Shown here in pieces: positions 25,178 through 34,006 of a stretch of DNA of 64,000 bases; the stretch's first letter is position 1; each line of letters opens with the position of its first letter. Source of the stretch: Candidatus Omnitrophota bacterium (lineage in GTDB: Bacteria > Omnitrophota > Gorgyraeia > Gygaellales > Profunditerraquicolaceae); NCBI GenBank assembly GCA_023229385.1, contig JALNZI010000001.1:1-64000 (forward strand), read 5' to 3'. The notes under the pieces are model-generated. The model was not told the origin of the DNA, did not search any database, and was given only the letters and a program-made list of their open reading frames with translations. The position numbers and the translations under genes are program-made.

Positions 25178-25738
25178 TCATATTATTGTCAATATTTCAT
25201 CATCTAAGGTTAAATCTTTAACAATCACCCAGCCTCTTTTAGTATAGACTTTTTTAGTAGCAGGAATTTTCACTGAATCTCCATTAGTTAATTCTAAATT
25301 AACCATATTGATGCCATCCACTTCAATAATTTCATTTAATAAATCTTCTTCTATTATATTTTTTTCTTCATTATATGAATAGACATTTTTTATATTTTTT
25401 TTAAGAACATCTAGCACTGAATATTCCCCACTTGGAGTAGATATTAATGTTTCGCCTGGAACACAATCTATTATTCCAACTGTGTTTGCTAATCTAACTG
25501 AATACTTAAATCCAAGCCCACTTCTAGGGTAAATAAATAAAGCTTCATCTGGTAACATAAAAGCTTTATATTTTGTGGTTAATATATCGCTCAATTCCCC
25601 TGGTTCAATAATTATATCAAATCCAGTATTGTTGAATATGTCATAACCAGCCGCATGCTTTGTAGCTCGGATTGGCTTTTTTAGAGTTTCATTTGAATAT
25701 TTTGAAACTACTTCAAAATCTCTATTTTTATCTGACAT
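25178..25738 (-). CDS. dut: dUTPase N-terminal half with N-intein
   Basis: 186 residues. Residues 1-91 are dUTPase: motif 1 AAGYDIFN, motif 2 PRSGLGFKYSVRLAN, and the first part of motif 3 (NTVGIID). Residues 92-186 are an N-intein starting with Cys in block A (CVPGETLISTPSGEYSV) and ending VYTKRGWVIVKDLTLDDEIL. The gene ends within the intein; the other half is at 24220-23909. dUTPase removes dUTP and makes dUMP for ThyX. AAAGGA Shine-Dalgarno. A TATAAT lies about 40 nt upstream. Confidence 0.85.
   Translation of the reverse strand: MSDKNRDFEVVSKYSNETLKKPIRATKHAAGYDIFNNTGFDIIIEPGELSDILTTKYKAFMLPDEALFIYPRSGLGFKYSVRLANTVGIIDCVPGETLISTPSGEYSVLDVLKKNIKNVYSYNEEKNIIEEDLLNEIIEVDGINMVNLELTNGDSVKIPATKKVYTKRGWVIVKDLTLDDEILTII
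25181..25465 (-). other. Split N-intein (95 aa)
   Basis: Block A begins with the nucleophile Cys92 of the host protein. In block B the usual TxxH reads PATK, so the conserved His is replaced by Lys. The length is typical of split N-inteins. The insertion point is inside catalytic motif 3 of the dUTPase. Confidence 0.8.
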
Positions 25739-25801
25739 GAAAAATCCTTTGTAAATTAAAACTATCTTAAGCTAATTATAACAGTTAGTGAATTTATATA
25801 T

Positions 25802-25809
25802 CATAAATA
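25802..25809 (+). promoter_or_regulatory. Late promoter CATAAATA of the lysis operon
   Basis: CATAAATA, followed by a 28-nt leader with GAGGG before the holin ATG at 25838. Unlike most late boxes in the window this one makes a leadered message. Confidence 0.6.
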
Positions 25810-25837
25810 CTATTAAATCGAACAATTGAGGGATAAT

Positions 25838-26125
25838 ATGTTTAAATGGATTTCTGAATTTTTTAGTGCAGCTAATGGAAACGCTTCTAGTAAAAGATTA
25901 GTTAAAATAGCTTCTACTATATCTGCAATAGGTATTGGATGGTATAGTATTATATCAGGGCATCCTCTTGATACTAATGTATTAATACTAGTAACTTCAA
26001 TAGCTGGATTATCAACTGGATCATATATATTAACTAACAAAAATGAAACAGCTAAATCAGCAATAATTAATACCATTAATACCGTAGTTGCGTCTGAAAA
26101 AGTTCCTGATAAGGATGATGAATAA
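25838..26125 (+). CDS. Holin-like protein
   Basis: 95 residues; the ATG at 25838 is chosen for the GAGGG site 5 nt upstream. Two hydrophobic segments (about 23-44 and 50-68) separated by a short turn, and a charged C-terminus, fit a two-TM holin. Coupled by TAATG to the GH108 lysozyme, the usual holin-endolysin order. Confidence 0.7.
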   Translation: MFKWISEFFSAANGNASSKRLVKIASTISAIGIGWYSIISGHPLDTNVLILVTSIAGLSTGSYILTNKNETAKSAIINTINTVVASEKVPDKDDE

Positions 26126-26583
26126 TGAATTCGTTATCTAGTGCATTAGTCTTTACTCTAAAATGGGAAGGTGGCTATGTAAATAATCCTAACGATCCAG
26201 GTGGAGAAACAAATAAAGGAATTACAAAATCAGTATATGATGCATATAGAAAAGATAGAAAATCACCGATCCAATCAGTAAAATTAATAAGTGATGATGA
26301 AGTTTTTGCCATATATTCACAACAATATTGGTGCTGCGCAGGATGTGATAAAATATCTGATGTTAAATTAGCAATAAGTGTATTTGATTTCGCAGTAAAT
26401 GGCGGAGTAAGCCGAGCAATCAGATATTTAGCTCTATGTAATAATGACTATAAAAAATATATAGAGTTAAGGATCGCGTACTATAATAAAATAGTAGCTG
26501 TTAACCCTAAATTAAAAGTGTTTCTAAAAGGCTGGCTTAATAGAACAACCAGCCTTTTAACGTATCTAAAATCTATTCATTAA
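26125..26583 (+). CDS. Endolysin, GH108 N-acetylmuramidase
   Basis: 152 residues. The N-terminal LKWEGGYVNNPNDPGG, with the catalytic Glu in WEGGY and the TNKGIT motif, is the GH108 signature. The C-terminus carries the peptidoglycan-binding 3 type segment (AISVFDFAVNGGVSRAIRYL). It cleaves the glycan backbone of the host wall after holin opens the membrane. Its last 60 bases include a terminator hairpin and its 3' end overlaps the convergent nadE by 11 bases. Confidence 0.9.
   Translation: MNSLSSALVFTLKWEGGYVNNPNDPGGETNKGITKSVYDAYRKDRKSPIQSVKLISDDEVFAIYSQQYWCCAGCDKISDVKLAISVFDFAVNGGVSRAIRYLALCNNDYKKYIELRIAYYNKIVAVNPKLKVFLKGWLNRTTSLLTYLKSIH
26526..26558. terminator. Bidirectional terminator inside the lysozyme gene
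   Basis: AAAAGGCTGG ... CCAGCCTTTT, a 10-bp stem with a 13-nt loop and A/T tails in both directions. It lies within the coding 3' end of the endolysin and just beyond the nadE stop, so it can end both convergent transcripts. Confidence 0.7.
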
Positions 26584-28279
26584 ATCCAGTATAATTATTT
26601 AAAATAGTATCTCGCATTGAAAATCCAAATGATCTATTTGACAAAATCAGCACAGGTGAACCCTGTGCTCTCTTATATGCAGTTGTCTTGATTTTTTTCC
26701 AAGCCAAATATACATTCTTAGTAATATCTTCCAAGGTATATCCCCATAAATCACCTGAATAATTGGATTCTGCTCGTATTGCATTAATAACTTCTTTAGG
26801 GGTCATGCCTTCTCGAATGAACAATTCACAAACTCTGCTCATAATTACATAATCAAAAGGATCTTCGTTACTATCTTCTAATTCTGCTGCTGGTTTTAAT
26901 GATCCATCATACAAGCATTTTGGAATTACTTCAACCATCTCTACTTTATTAATATATTCAGCTAATTTAAAGATCTCAGTTTTACTTAGATCCCCAATTG
27001 GCTGCAAAATTCCACAATAGTTTCCAATATCGCCAAATGAATTCCACCCTAATGCATTTTCAGTATGGTTTCCACAGGATAATAAACCGCTATTATAATT
27101 ATGAGTAGCAGAAATACCCAAAGCCTTTCGCAAAGTGGCTTCAAACGAAGCTATTTGTCCTGGCTTGGCATCTGGGTTGTTTTTCTTGTATACATCTATA
27201 TATTCAATAATAGGTTCATACTTTAATTCTACTCCTAAGTTAGTGGCTAATACTTGAGCATTATTTAAAGTAATTTTCCCATTATTTTTTGAAGGCTGAG
27301 TTATGAATATTACATGATCCTTATCCATAGCTTTAACGGCGAAATATCCAACTAAAGCTGAATCAATTCCTCCGCTAATATGAACTTGAGCATTTTCAAT
27401 GTGGCATTGTTCGTATATATGCTTAATTGAATAAATGATTGCATTTGCAATCATACCATATTTTGATTTATTTTCTAAAATATTGCTAGTATAATCCTCA
27501 CTAGTTAATTCTAAATCAGAATCATTCAAAATAACTGTAGCTAAATGCTCCTTAAATCTAGGAGCAACTTGAGTTACATAGTGTTCATTATTTTTATTGT
27601 GTGAAATTAATGATCCACCATCATAGCACATAAAATTCTTACTAATATCACCAATTCCTACACTATTAACATATAAAATAGGAATAATATTATGAATATT
27701 ATGTAAAATATTAGCTCGCTGCTGCTTCTTGTCAAAAGTAAAATAACTAAAATTTAGAGAAAAAATTACTTCAGCACCTTCTTCTGCATTTTCTCTAATT
27801 AAATCCTTAGAATAAGAATTCCAAAGATCTTCGCAAATTAAAACTCCAAATTTAATACCATTATAGTATAATACCTTATTACTCTTTCCTGCGGTAAAGT
27901 ATTTACGATCTTCATGATGATAATCATTAGCTAATTTTTGTTTATCATAAATTCCAATAATCTTTCCATCAGCCAAAACGAATGCACTATTGTATAATTT
28001 ATGATTATCGTCTAATCTAGGTGATCCAATGATTACAACAGTTTTATTATTCTCGGTTAATTTAGCAATACTATTAACCCTATCTTCACAATCATGAATG
28101 AAAGGCTTTTTTTCAAATAAATCACCACAATTATAACCGCTTAATGTCATCTCAGGGAATACGATAAAATCATATTGTAAATTATCCTTTACAATATTGA
28201 AAGCTTTATTGTAATTGTCTTCAACGGCACCCGTTTTGATCTCAATTTGAGCCGCTAAAATCTTTTTTGCTTCAGGCAT
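26573..28279 (-). CDS. nadE: Glutamine-dependent NAD+ synthetase
   Basis: 568 residues; the start at 28279 is chosen because GGAG lies 6 nt upstream. N-terminal nitrilase-type glutaminase with the triad Glu (FPEMTLSG), Lys (YDKQKL) and Cys (GVLICEDLW); C-terminal synthetase with the PP-loop HISGGIDSALVG and the GNHTENALGW and DLSKTEIF motifs. It amidates nicotinate adenine dinucleotide to NAD+, the last Preiss-Handler step. Third gene of the NAD operon; 8-base overlap with the adenylyltransferase. Confidence 0.92.
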   Translation of the reverse strand: MPEAKKILAAQIEIKTGAVEDNYNKAFNIVKDNLQYDFIVFPEMTLSGYNCGDLFEKKPFIHDCEDRVNSIAKLTENNKTVVIIGSPRLDDNHKLYNSAFVLADGKIIGIYDKQKLANDYHHEDRKYFTAGKSNKVLYYNGIKFGVLICEDLWNSYSKDLIRENAEEGAEVIFSLNFSYFTFDKKQQRANILHNIHNIIPILYVNSVGIGDISKNFMCYDGGSLISHNKNNEHYVTQVAPRFKEHLATVILNDSDLELTSEDYTSNILENKSKYGMIANAIIYSIKHIYEQCHIENAQVHISGGIDSALVGYFAVKAMDKDHVIFITQPSKNNGKITLNNAQVLATNLGVELKYEPIIEYIDVYKKNNPDAKPGQIASFEATLRKALGISATHNYNSGLLSCGNHTENALGWNSFGDIGNYCGILQPIGDLSKTEIFKLAEYINKVEMVEVIPKCLYDGSLKPAAELEDSNEDPFDYVIMSRVCELFIREGMTPKEVINAIRAESNYSGDLWGYTLEDITKNVYLAWKKIKTTAYKRAQGSPVLILSNRSFGFSMRDTILNNYTGFNE

Positions 28280-29240
28280 CAAATACTCCATTCTTTTTGT
28301 ATATGTTAAAAAGTGCTTTATGTTCAGGCATGAAATGATCTTCTGTTAAGTCAGATTTACTAAATAACCTCAACTCCCCACCTTTCATATCATCTAAAGG
28401 AATAAAATTTGATCCGACTTCAGCTTCTAATACAAATAAAGCAGTTTTAATGCAATGTTTAGATTTCTTATAACGAGGATCATTGACTCTAGGTCCAAAG
28501 ATGTATCGTAAGTTATCAATAGATCCAGTATATCCCGTTTCTTCCTGAACTTCCCGCAAAGCATCTTCCTCTAAAGATTCAGAATCTGGATCAGAAAATC
28601 CCCCAATAAATCTAAATTTATCTTGATTTGGCTTTCTACCTAATAATACCCCATCCCCAACTAAAATGCAAGCATCTACAGTTTGATAAGCTGTTGGATA
28701 TTGATTATTTGCCAAATAAAATGCTCCTTTAATGAACATAGGATCTGGTAAAAATACAGTAGAGCATTGCTGACGCATATTGGTTGCACTTATGCCGTCA
28801 TTAAAATATTGAAATCTAACTTTATTGTTAAATTCTCCAAAATAATGATCAATAAAAGAATCTCTTCCACCCATTAATCCAACTTCATCAGGAGTAGTAT
28901 AATATTTGCAATTTTTGATTTTCTCATCTAGCATTTTGGACCACTTAGGCACATCATGCACATCTACTAATTCAGTAAATTCAATGCGGCTAATAGTGCG
29001 AATAACGTCCCCCATCGTTGATTTTGGAGTATTGAATACATTATATAATGCTCTAATTAATAGTTCTACCCTTACTTCATAAGGAATTAAATCAATTTCT
29101 GTTTTGATACTATTTGAACCAATTACTACTAGTACACTATTTGCACTATTTAAAGCGCTTGTGATCAATGCAATATGAGATTCAGTTGGCTCTGGTGCTT
29201 GGAATTTTCCAACAACAACTCCTAATTTATAGTTAGACAT
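28272..29240 (-). CDS. nadM: Bifunctional NMN/NaMN adenylyltransferase-Nudix hydrolase
   Basis: 322 residues. N-terminal nucleotidyltransferase: GKFQAPEPTESHIAL carries a (H/T)xGH-type site as TESH, and ISATNMR is the ISxTxxR motif. C-terminal Nudix domain from about 180, box GGFSDPDSESLEEDALREVQEETGY split as GGFSDPDSESLEE and REVQEETG. The first domain makes NaAD or NAD from the mononucleotide; the Nudix domain of this family typically cuts ADP-ribose. Overlaps pncB and nadE by 8 bases. Confidence 0.85.
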   Translation of the reverse strand: MSNYKLGVVVGKFQAPEPTESHIALITSALNSANSVLVVIGSNSIKTEIDLIPYEVRVELLIRALYNVFNTPKSTMGDVIRTISRIEFTELVDVHDVPKWSKMLDEKIKNCKYYTTPDEVGLMGGRDSFIDHYFGEFNNKVRFQYFNDGISATNMRQQCSTVFLPDPMFIKGAFYLANNQYPTAYQTVDACILVGDGVLLGRKPNQDKFRFIGGFSDPDSESLEEDALREVQEETGYTGSIDNLRYIFGPRVNDPRYKKSKHCIKTALFVLEAEVGSNFIPLDDMKGGELRLFSKSDLTEDHFMPEHKALFNIYKKNGVFDA

Positions 29241-30408
29241 TTTTTACATCCTCCTCTAATGCATTCAATAAATATTCTTGATATTTTTTATTTTCGCACA
29301 TACTCTTTCCAATATCATTACTAATTTTAGAAACTGGACGACCATTAACTGAAGTGATCTTCATTACAATATTAAGTATTGTGTGATTTAATCCAACGTC
29401 ATTTGTTAAATTAGTACCGACTCCAAAAGAAACATTAATTTTGTTTCCAAATTCTTCATATAGTTTAATACAATCAGGAATACTTAAACTATTACTAAAA
29501 ACCATACTTTTTGTTTTAGGATCAATTCCATATTTTTTATAATGATTTAATATTTCATAACCCCATTTAATAGGATCACCACTATCATGTCTAACTCCAT
29601 TATAAGTCTTAGTTAAGTATTCATCAAAATCTTTTAAAAACTTATTGTTAGGAAAAATATCACTCAAAGCTATTAAGAAATTATTTCCCCATAATCTATT
29701 CCAATCATATAAACATTTAATTTGAGAATCAAGTGGATGATTGATTCCTTGATAAAATTGCAAAATAGAATGTCCCATTGTACCTAAAACATTAATATTA
29801 AATATTTTACCTAATTCTACATTTGAAGTACCTAATATATTATCAGTTTCACTTATTAATCTACTTAAAACATGTAAATGCCATTCTTTACTAAATCTGC
29901 GTCTAGTTCCAAATTCCATTAGTTTAATATTAGGATTATTGTTCAATAGCTCTATCTTGCTAGTTAATAATTCATCCCCTTTTACTTCAAAATCCTCTAA
30001 TTCTTTACGCGAATATAATTGCTCATTAAATGTCTCATTTACTATTGATAATACTGGAATATCCAATAATAATGTAGTCCAATACTCTCCTTTAACTTTA
30101 ATGTTTAAATTATTATTAATAATACTAACAATTATTCCATTTTCATCAAATGGTACATTATTATTAATATATTCATATAAGAAAGATAATTTATCATAAC
30201 ATATTTTATTTAAATATTTAACTTCATTGTTAGTAAATCTTAATTTAATATATTCAGATAATTGATATCTAACACTATCTGCAATATTGGATAGATTAAT
30301 ATCATTGCGGCACTTAAAAGAATATTCTACCCAATTTCCACTATGCTGTTTAGCTAGCGCAAGCATAGTAAACTGGTAAACATCAGTATCTAGAAAACTA
30401 GTTAACAT
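29233..30408 (-). CDS. pncB: Nicotinate phosphoribosyltransferase
   Basis: 391 residues, the PncB length. Motifs in order: LDTDVYQFTM start, MEFGTRRRFSKEWH, GTSNVELG, LGTMGHSILQFYQG, RHDSGDPIKWGYEIL, MVFSNSL and FGVGTNLTND. The RHDSGDP and GTNLTND loops bind phosphoribosyl pyrophosphate. It makes nicotinate mononucleotide from nicotinic acid. The motifs fit PncB rather than NAMPT/NadV. First gene of the NAD operon. Confidence 0.88.
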   Translation of the reverse strand: MLTSFLDTDVYQFTMLALAKQHSGNWVEYSFKCRNDINLSNIADSVRYQLSEYIKLRFTNNEVKYLNKICYDKLSFLYEYINNNVPFDENGIIVSIINNNLNIKVKGEYWTTLLLDIPVLSIVNETFNEQLYSRKELEDFEVKGDELLTSKIELLNNNPNIKLMEFGTRRRFSKEWHLHVLSRLISETDNILGTSNVELGKIFNINVLGTMGHSILQFYQGINHPLDSQIKCLYDWNRLWGNNFLIALSDIFPNNKFLKDFDEYLTKTYNGVRHDSGDPIKWGYEILNHYKKYGIDPKTKSMVFSNSLSIPDCIKLYEEFGNKINVSFGVGTNLTNDVGLNHTILNIVMKITSVNGRPVSKISNDIGKSMCENKKYQEYLLNALEEDVKNV

Positions 30409-30426
30409 TTTATTTTCTCCTGTTGA

Positions 30427-31302
30427 TTAAGATTTGTTTCTAACTGCCAAAATCACACTCTTGTTTCTTTTTAATATTTTACTAATATCTTCATCTGAAT
30501 AATTTAATTCAATCAAATATTCAATATTAACTCTATCTATTATTTCACTATTTTCGTCACAATTAATATTATTCATCTTTAATGTTTCACATACAATTGA
30601 TTCACTGCACCCAACTACTTTAGCTATTTTTGATTGGCCCACTCCATCAATATGCAAAGAAATAATTAAATCTCTATCTACTCTTTTATTATAATTATTT
30701 TTTAATGAAGCTATTTTCTTATATATTTCATCTTTATATTTTTTAAACATTTCAATGTTTGCATGTTCATCTCTATGACAATTTGAGCATAATACTTTAC
30801 ATTTATCTAATTCGCTATATATTAAATCAATGTTTTCATTTATTTTATTTTTAGTAAATACTACTAAATCACTTATTCCATATTCCTTATTAATAATATG
30901 ATGGAATTCTAATGATTGTATCGTTTTATTATACCCACATTTTTCACAACTATTAATATTTTTATATTTTAGAAACAATTCTTTATTTAAAAATGTTTCA
31001 TATTTACTATCATCTACATGATGTAATTCTCTATGACAATTTCCGCACAAACATATACATTTTAAGCTTTCTTTATATAACTTCTCATAAGAAAAATCGC
31101 CTTTAGTACCAATTTCAAATAATTTAGTATTTGGATCTAAATGATGAAATTGATATATCCAGGGTCTATCTAGATCAGATATTCCGCATTTTTGGCATCT
31201 GCCTCCGTGAGCTTGGATTAATTTTATCTTCTTAGCCATTTTTATAATATAGCGGCTTATTTTTGTTTTATTTAAATCTCTATTTCCTTTATAATAACTC
31301 AT
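30427..31302 (-). CDS. Duplicated-HNH homing endonuclease with C-terminal HTH
   Basis: 291 residues. Two HNH/zinc units in tandem: GGRCQKCG...YQFHHLD...CLCGNCHRELHH and SCEKCG...LEFHHII...VLCSNCHRDEHA. Then a helix-turn-helix (GVGQSKIAKVVGCSESIVCETL) as DNA-binding tail, followed by a second HTH-like stretch. This layout is typical of free-standing phage homing nucleases. It sits between thyX and pncB with a GTGAGG Shine-Dalgarno and a GCTAAATA box upstream. Confidence 0.8.
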   Translation of the reverse strand: MSYYKGNRDLNKTKISRYIIKMAKKIKLIQAHGGRCQKCGISDLDRPWIYQFHHLDPNTKLFEIGTKGDFSYEKLYKESLKCICLCGNCHRELHHVDDSKYETFLNKELFLKYKNINSCEKCGYNKTIQSLEFHHIINKEYGISDLVVFTKNKINENIDLIYSELDKCKVLCSNCHRDEHANIEMFKKYKDEIYKKIASLKNNYNKRVDRDLIISLHIDGVGQSKIAKVVGCSESIVCETLKMNNINCDENSEIIDRVNIEYLIELNYSDEDISKILKRNKSVILAVRNKS

Positions 31303-31369
31303 ATTTCATGTGCCTCACTATTATTTAGCAAATGCACATGAAGTATTTTATTTTATAAATTAATATAAC

Positions 31370-31405
31370 AAAAAATGGGCCAGCTTTAAATATAAAACCG
31401 GCCCA
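31370..31405 (-). terminator. Rho-independent terminator of the thyX operon
   Basis: On the minus strand TGGGCCGG pairs with CTGGCCCA across a 14-nt loop, followed by TTTTTTG. It closes transcription from thyX before the homing nuclease gene. Confidence 0.85.
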
Positions 31406-31427
31406 ACACCTAAATAACTAATATTTT

Positions 31428-32996
31428 TTAATTATTACTATTAGCTTCAATTTTGCTTTGAATAACTTCTTCTTGTTTTCTTCTATCAGAATATTCATTA
31501 AGATTTACTCTAATGTGCTTTGATAAAGATTTAAAATTATTGTCAAATAATTTATACATAGCCTGAGCTAATCTTCTGTATGAGTAATGTCCAGCTTCAC
31601 CACTTCTTAATTCAATTATATAGGCTAATTCTTTAAAATTACATTCTAATATAAATCTAACATTATGGCCTAATAATAATGCATATTCTGAATTATTATT
31701 TTTATCTTTTATTAATTTAGAATTTAATTTTGAATACTCTTCAAATAAGCTTATATATTTTTCTTTAATATCTAATAATTTATAATCATTTAAAGATTCT
31801 GGAATAGAATATCCTCTTAATGAACTCCATTTTTCAACAATTTGAGTGCAATTACGATGTCTTTGCAAATCTCTAAATGCTCCAATATCACAAATTACTT
31901 CAAATTGAATCATTCCAACTGCACATTCATCTGGAAAATCATCATGAATGCCTCTTTCTTCAAATGCTAAATTAAATACCTCATCCAATCCTAATGAAGT
32001 ATCTACTAATACATTACTATCAAATAATCCAGTTGCATTTATTAAAGAATATGCTACTTCAAGCTCAATATTGCTAGCTGAATTTAAGTACACTCCAGGT
32101 TTTGATTCATTTAGGGGTAATTCTTTTATTTCAGTTGAACATATTTTCTTAGCTAAAGCGCCTAATCTTCTATTTAAAAATGTATTTTTTTCAACATGAT
32201 TAATTAAAGCAGCGGTAATTTTGCCACATTCTATTTTTAATTTTTCTCCAATTTCTACCACTTCTGGAAACTCAGACGTTAATAATTTAGATATCCATCG
32301 TTCTGTTTCTCTAGTGCTCATAGTTGCACCTAAAGATGTTTTAATTGTGGTTGGAAGTAAATATCTAGCATCATCAAAAGCTTTAGCCGAACAAGTTCTA
32401 ATCCAAGCATTTTGATTCTTAAAATCACTTTCAGGAATTATTTCCTTATAATACTCAATTAATCTAGATTTAGCTTCTGAATATACTTGCATTGCTTTTG
32501 CAGATAATTCATCTATAGCTTTATCAATTAAAATATAAGAATCTCCAGAAAAATCCATATATCTAGTTGATTTTTCTTGAAAAGCGGCTAATTTAGATTC
32601 TTCTATAAACTTAGAAGCTCTAATACTAACACCTTCAATAGCCATCATATTAAATGCACTATCTTTTAAGCTATTATGCCCATATTCAATAGACCACTTA
32701 GCCATAAATTTATTAGCTTTTTCCATTATTTTTGCTATATAATTATTAGTAGCTGGTAAATCATTAGTAAAAGATGATAATAATTGATAATATTCAATTG
32801 ATTCTTCTTTAGCTAAATCCTTTAATACCTTTAAAAATCTATCTCTTAAAGATAATCCTGATCTAGAATAGCCTCCTAATAATAATCCCCAAATTGATAT
32901 TGGCATATTATCAGTTGCACAATAAACATTTGAATCATTGTTGGTAAAATAATAAGACAATATAGCCGTTTCAAGCTCTTCAATTGTATTTGGCAT
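31428..32996 (-). CDS. thyX: FAD-dependent thymidylate synthase, long tandem form
   Basis: 522 residues, about twice a normal ThyX. Both halves show ThyX elements: the N-half has SIEYGHNSLKD, IEGVSIRASKF and KSTRYMDF but no RHR; the C-half has FRDLQRHRNCTQ, WSSLRGYS and the helix ELRSGEAGHYSYRRLAQ. The RHR(x7)S region is the FAD/dUMP signature. It makes dTMP from dUMP using FAD and methylene-tetrahydrofolate. This looks like a fused duplicate with split signatures. Overlaps the upstream gene by 1 base. Confidence 0.75.
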   Translation of the reverse strand: MPNTIEELETAILSYYFTNNDSNVYCATDNMPISIWGLLLGGYSRSGLSLRDRFLKVLKDLAKEESIEYYQLLSSFTNDLPATNNYIAKIMEKANKFMAKWSIEYGHNSLKDSAFNMMAIEGVSIRASKFIEESKLAAFQEKSTRYMDFSGDSYILIDKAIDELSAKAMQVYSEAKSRLIEYYKEIIPESDFKNQNAWIRTCSAKAFDDARYLLPTTIKTSLGATMSTRETERWISKLLTSEFPEVVEIGEKLKIECGKITAALINHVEKNTFLNRRLGALAKKICSTEIKELPLNESKPGVYLNSASNIELEVAYSLINATGLFDSNVLVDTSLGLDEVFNLAFEERGIHDDFPDECAVGMIQFEVICDIGAFRDLQRHRNCTQIVEKWSSLRGYSIPESLNDYKLLDIKEKYISLFEEYSKLNSKLIKDKNNNSEYALLLGHNVRFILECNFKELAYIIELRSGEAGHYSYRRLAQAMYKLFDNNFKSLSKHIRVNLNEYSDRRKQEEVIQSKIEANSNN

Positions 32997-33286
32997 TACT
33001 TGCCCACCTTGGGTAAAGAATCGCCGGTAGCTCGTCTATGTGCCCGAATAAGCACTCTTGAGTCAATTGGATCAGTCTGAATATTATTAGATATTGATAA
33101 TACTAGCCATTCAATCCAAATTCCTTCATCATTTTTTATTTCTAAAATTTTTCCTATTTTAGCTAATTTTAATGGGATTAATACTACTGTTTGAACCACT
33201 TCATAATTAATTTTACGAACTAATGTGCATTGCTTAAAATCACCTTTAACTACTCCACTATCATTTTGAGAAGTATTTACATTCAT
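32996..33286 (-). CDS. Hypothetical protein
   Basis: 96 residues, beta-rich (YEVVQTVVLIPLKLAKIGKILEI, IWIEWLVLSIS), with an SH3-like or small-barrel look and a basic C-terminus (RVLIRAHRRATGD). Coupled to thyX (1-base overlap) and to the next gene (4-base overlap). No family recognised. Confidence 0.5.
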   Translation of the reverse strand: MNVNTSQNDSGVVKGDFKQCTLVRKINYEVVQTVVLIPLKLAKIGKILEIKNDEGIWIEWLVLSISNNIQTDPIDSRVLIRAHRRATGDSLPKVGK

Positions 33287-33744
33287 TTCTTTTTTCCTTT
33301 TTTACTATCTATTGCTTCAAATTCCTTAGAATTTCCATACCAATTTATTAAATTAACATTATCATCACAGGTAGTTTTAACTAATATAAATGGATCATAC
33401 CCATATATATCACCCATAACTAAAAATTCTTCACTTTCAGAAACTGATGATAATTTACTATCATCTTTTAACATTAATCCGCCTTCAATAGCTTTATATA
33501 TATTCGCAACTGAAGTTAATTCATTAGAAAATCCTAATAAAATTCTACCTTCTTCATCAAATTCTTTTAATATAATATCTCTAGGATTCTTAGTACTTAC
33601 ATAAACTCCAGATGGTATATCTGGATTTATACTAATTTCATGCAAATCAGTTAAAGTGTCAAATGTATAATAATCATCAAATTCATATAGATTTAGATTA
33701 TTATGTTCATTTATCATATCTTTAATGAAATTACTTAGCGACAT
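33283..33744 (-). CDS. Hypothetical protein
   Basis: 153 residues, acidic with a Lys-rich tail (KKGKKK). Sequence order DIPSGVYVST, LLGFSNELTS, EEFLVMGDIYGY suggests a compact alpha/beta fold. Part of the thyX operon by overlaps at both ends. No family recognised. Confidence 0.5.
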   Translation of the reverse strand: MSLSNFIKDMINEHNNLNLYEFDDYYTFDTLTDLHEISINPDIPSGVYVSTKNPRDIILKEFDEEGRILLGFSNELTSVANIYKAIEGGLMLKDDSKLSSVSESEEFLVMGDIYGYDPFILVKTTCDDNVNLINWYGNSKEFEAIDSKKGKKK

Positions 33745-34006
33745 ATTGCTGTAAACTTTCTACTTCATTTATTAATTCAGGATCAATATCTATTTCTAGC
33801 AATTTTGCAAAATCCACATTATATGTGAATTTTTTTTCTTTAACATTGTATTGTAATTTTAAATTAGGATCGCTTGCTTCGCTTTTACTCAAAGATAATG
33901 CATTCAATAAATCATTAAATTTAGGCAAAGTTTCTTTTCTCGAATAAAGCTCACCTATTTCATCAATCGCTTGCAATCTCTGATTCAATGTCAGGCTTAG
34001 TTTCAT
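33731..34006 (-). CDS. Hypothetical protein
   Basis: 91 residues from the ATG at 34006 (MKLSLTLNQRLQAIDEIGE). A longer reading from 34075 would overlap the upstream gene by over 110 bases, so this start is preferred although it still overlaps by 44. Helical, no recognised motif. Confidence 0.45.
   Translation of the reverse strand: MKLSLTLNQRLQAIDEIGELYSRKETLPKFNDLLNALSLSKSEASDPNLKLQYNVKEKKFTYNVDFAKLLEIDIDPELINEVESLQQYVAK

Noticed and set aside
29233..30408. NAMPT (NadV) instead of PncB
   Set aside because: EFGTRRRFS, RHDSGDP and GTNLTND and the 391-residue length fit nicotinate phosphoribosyltransferase better.
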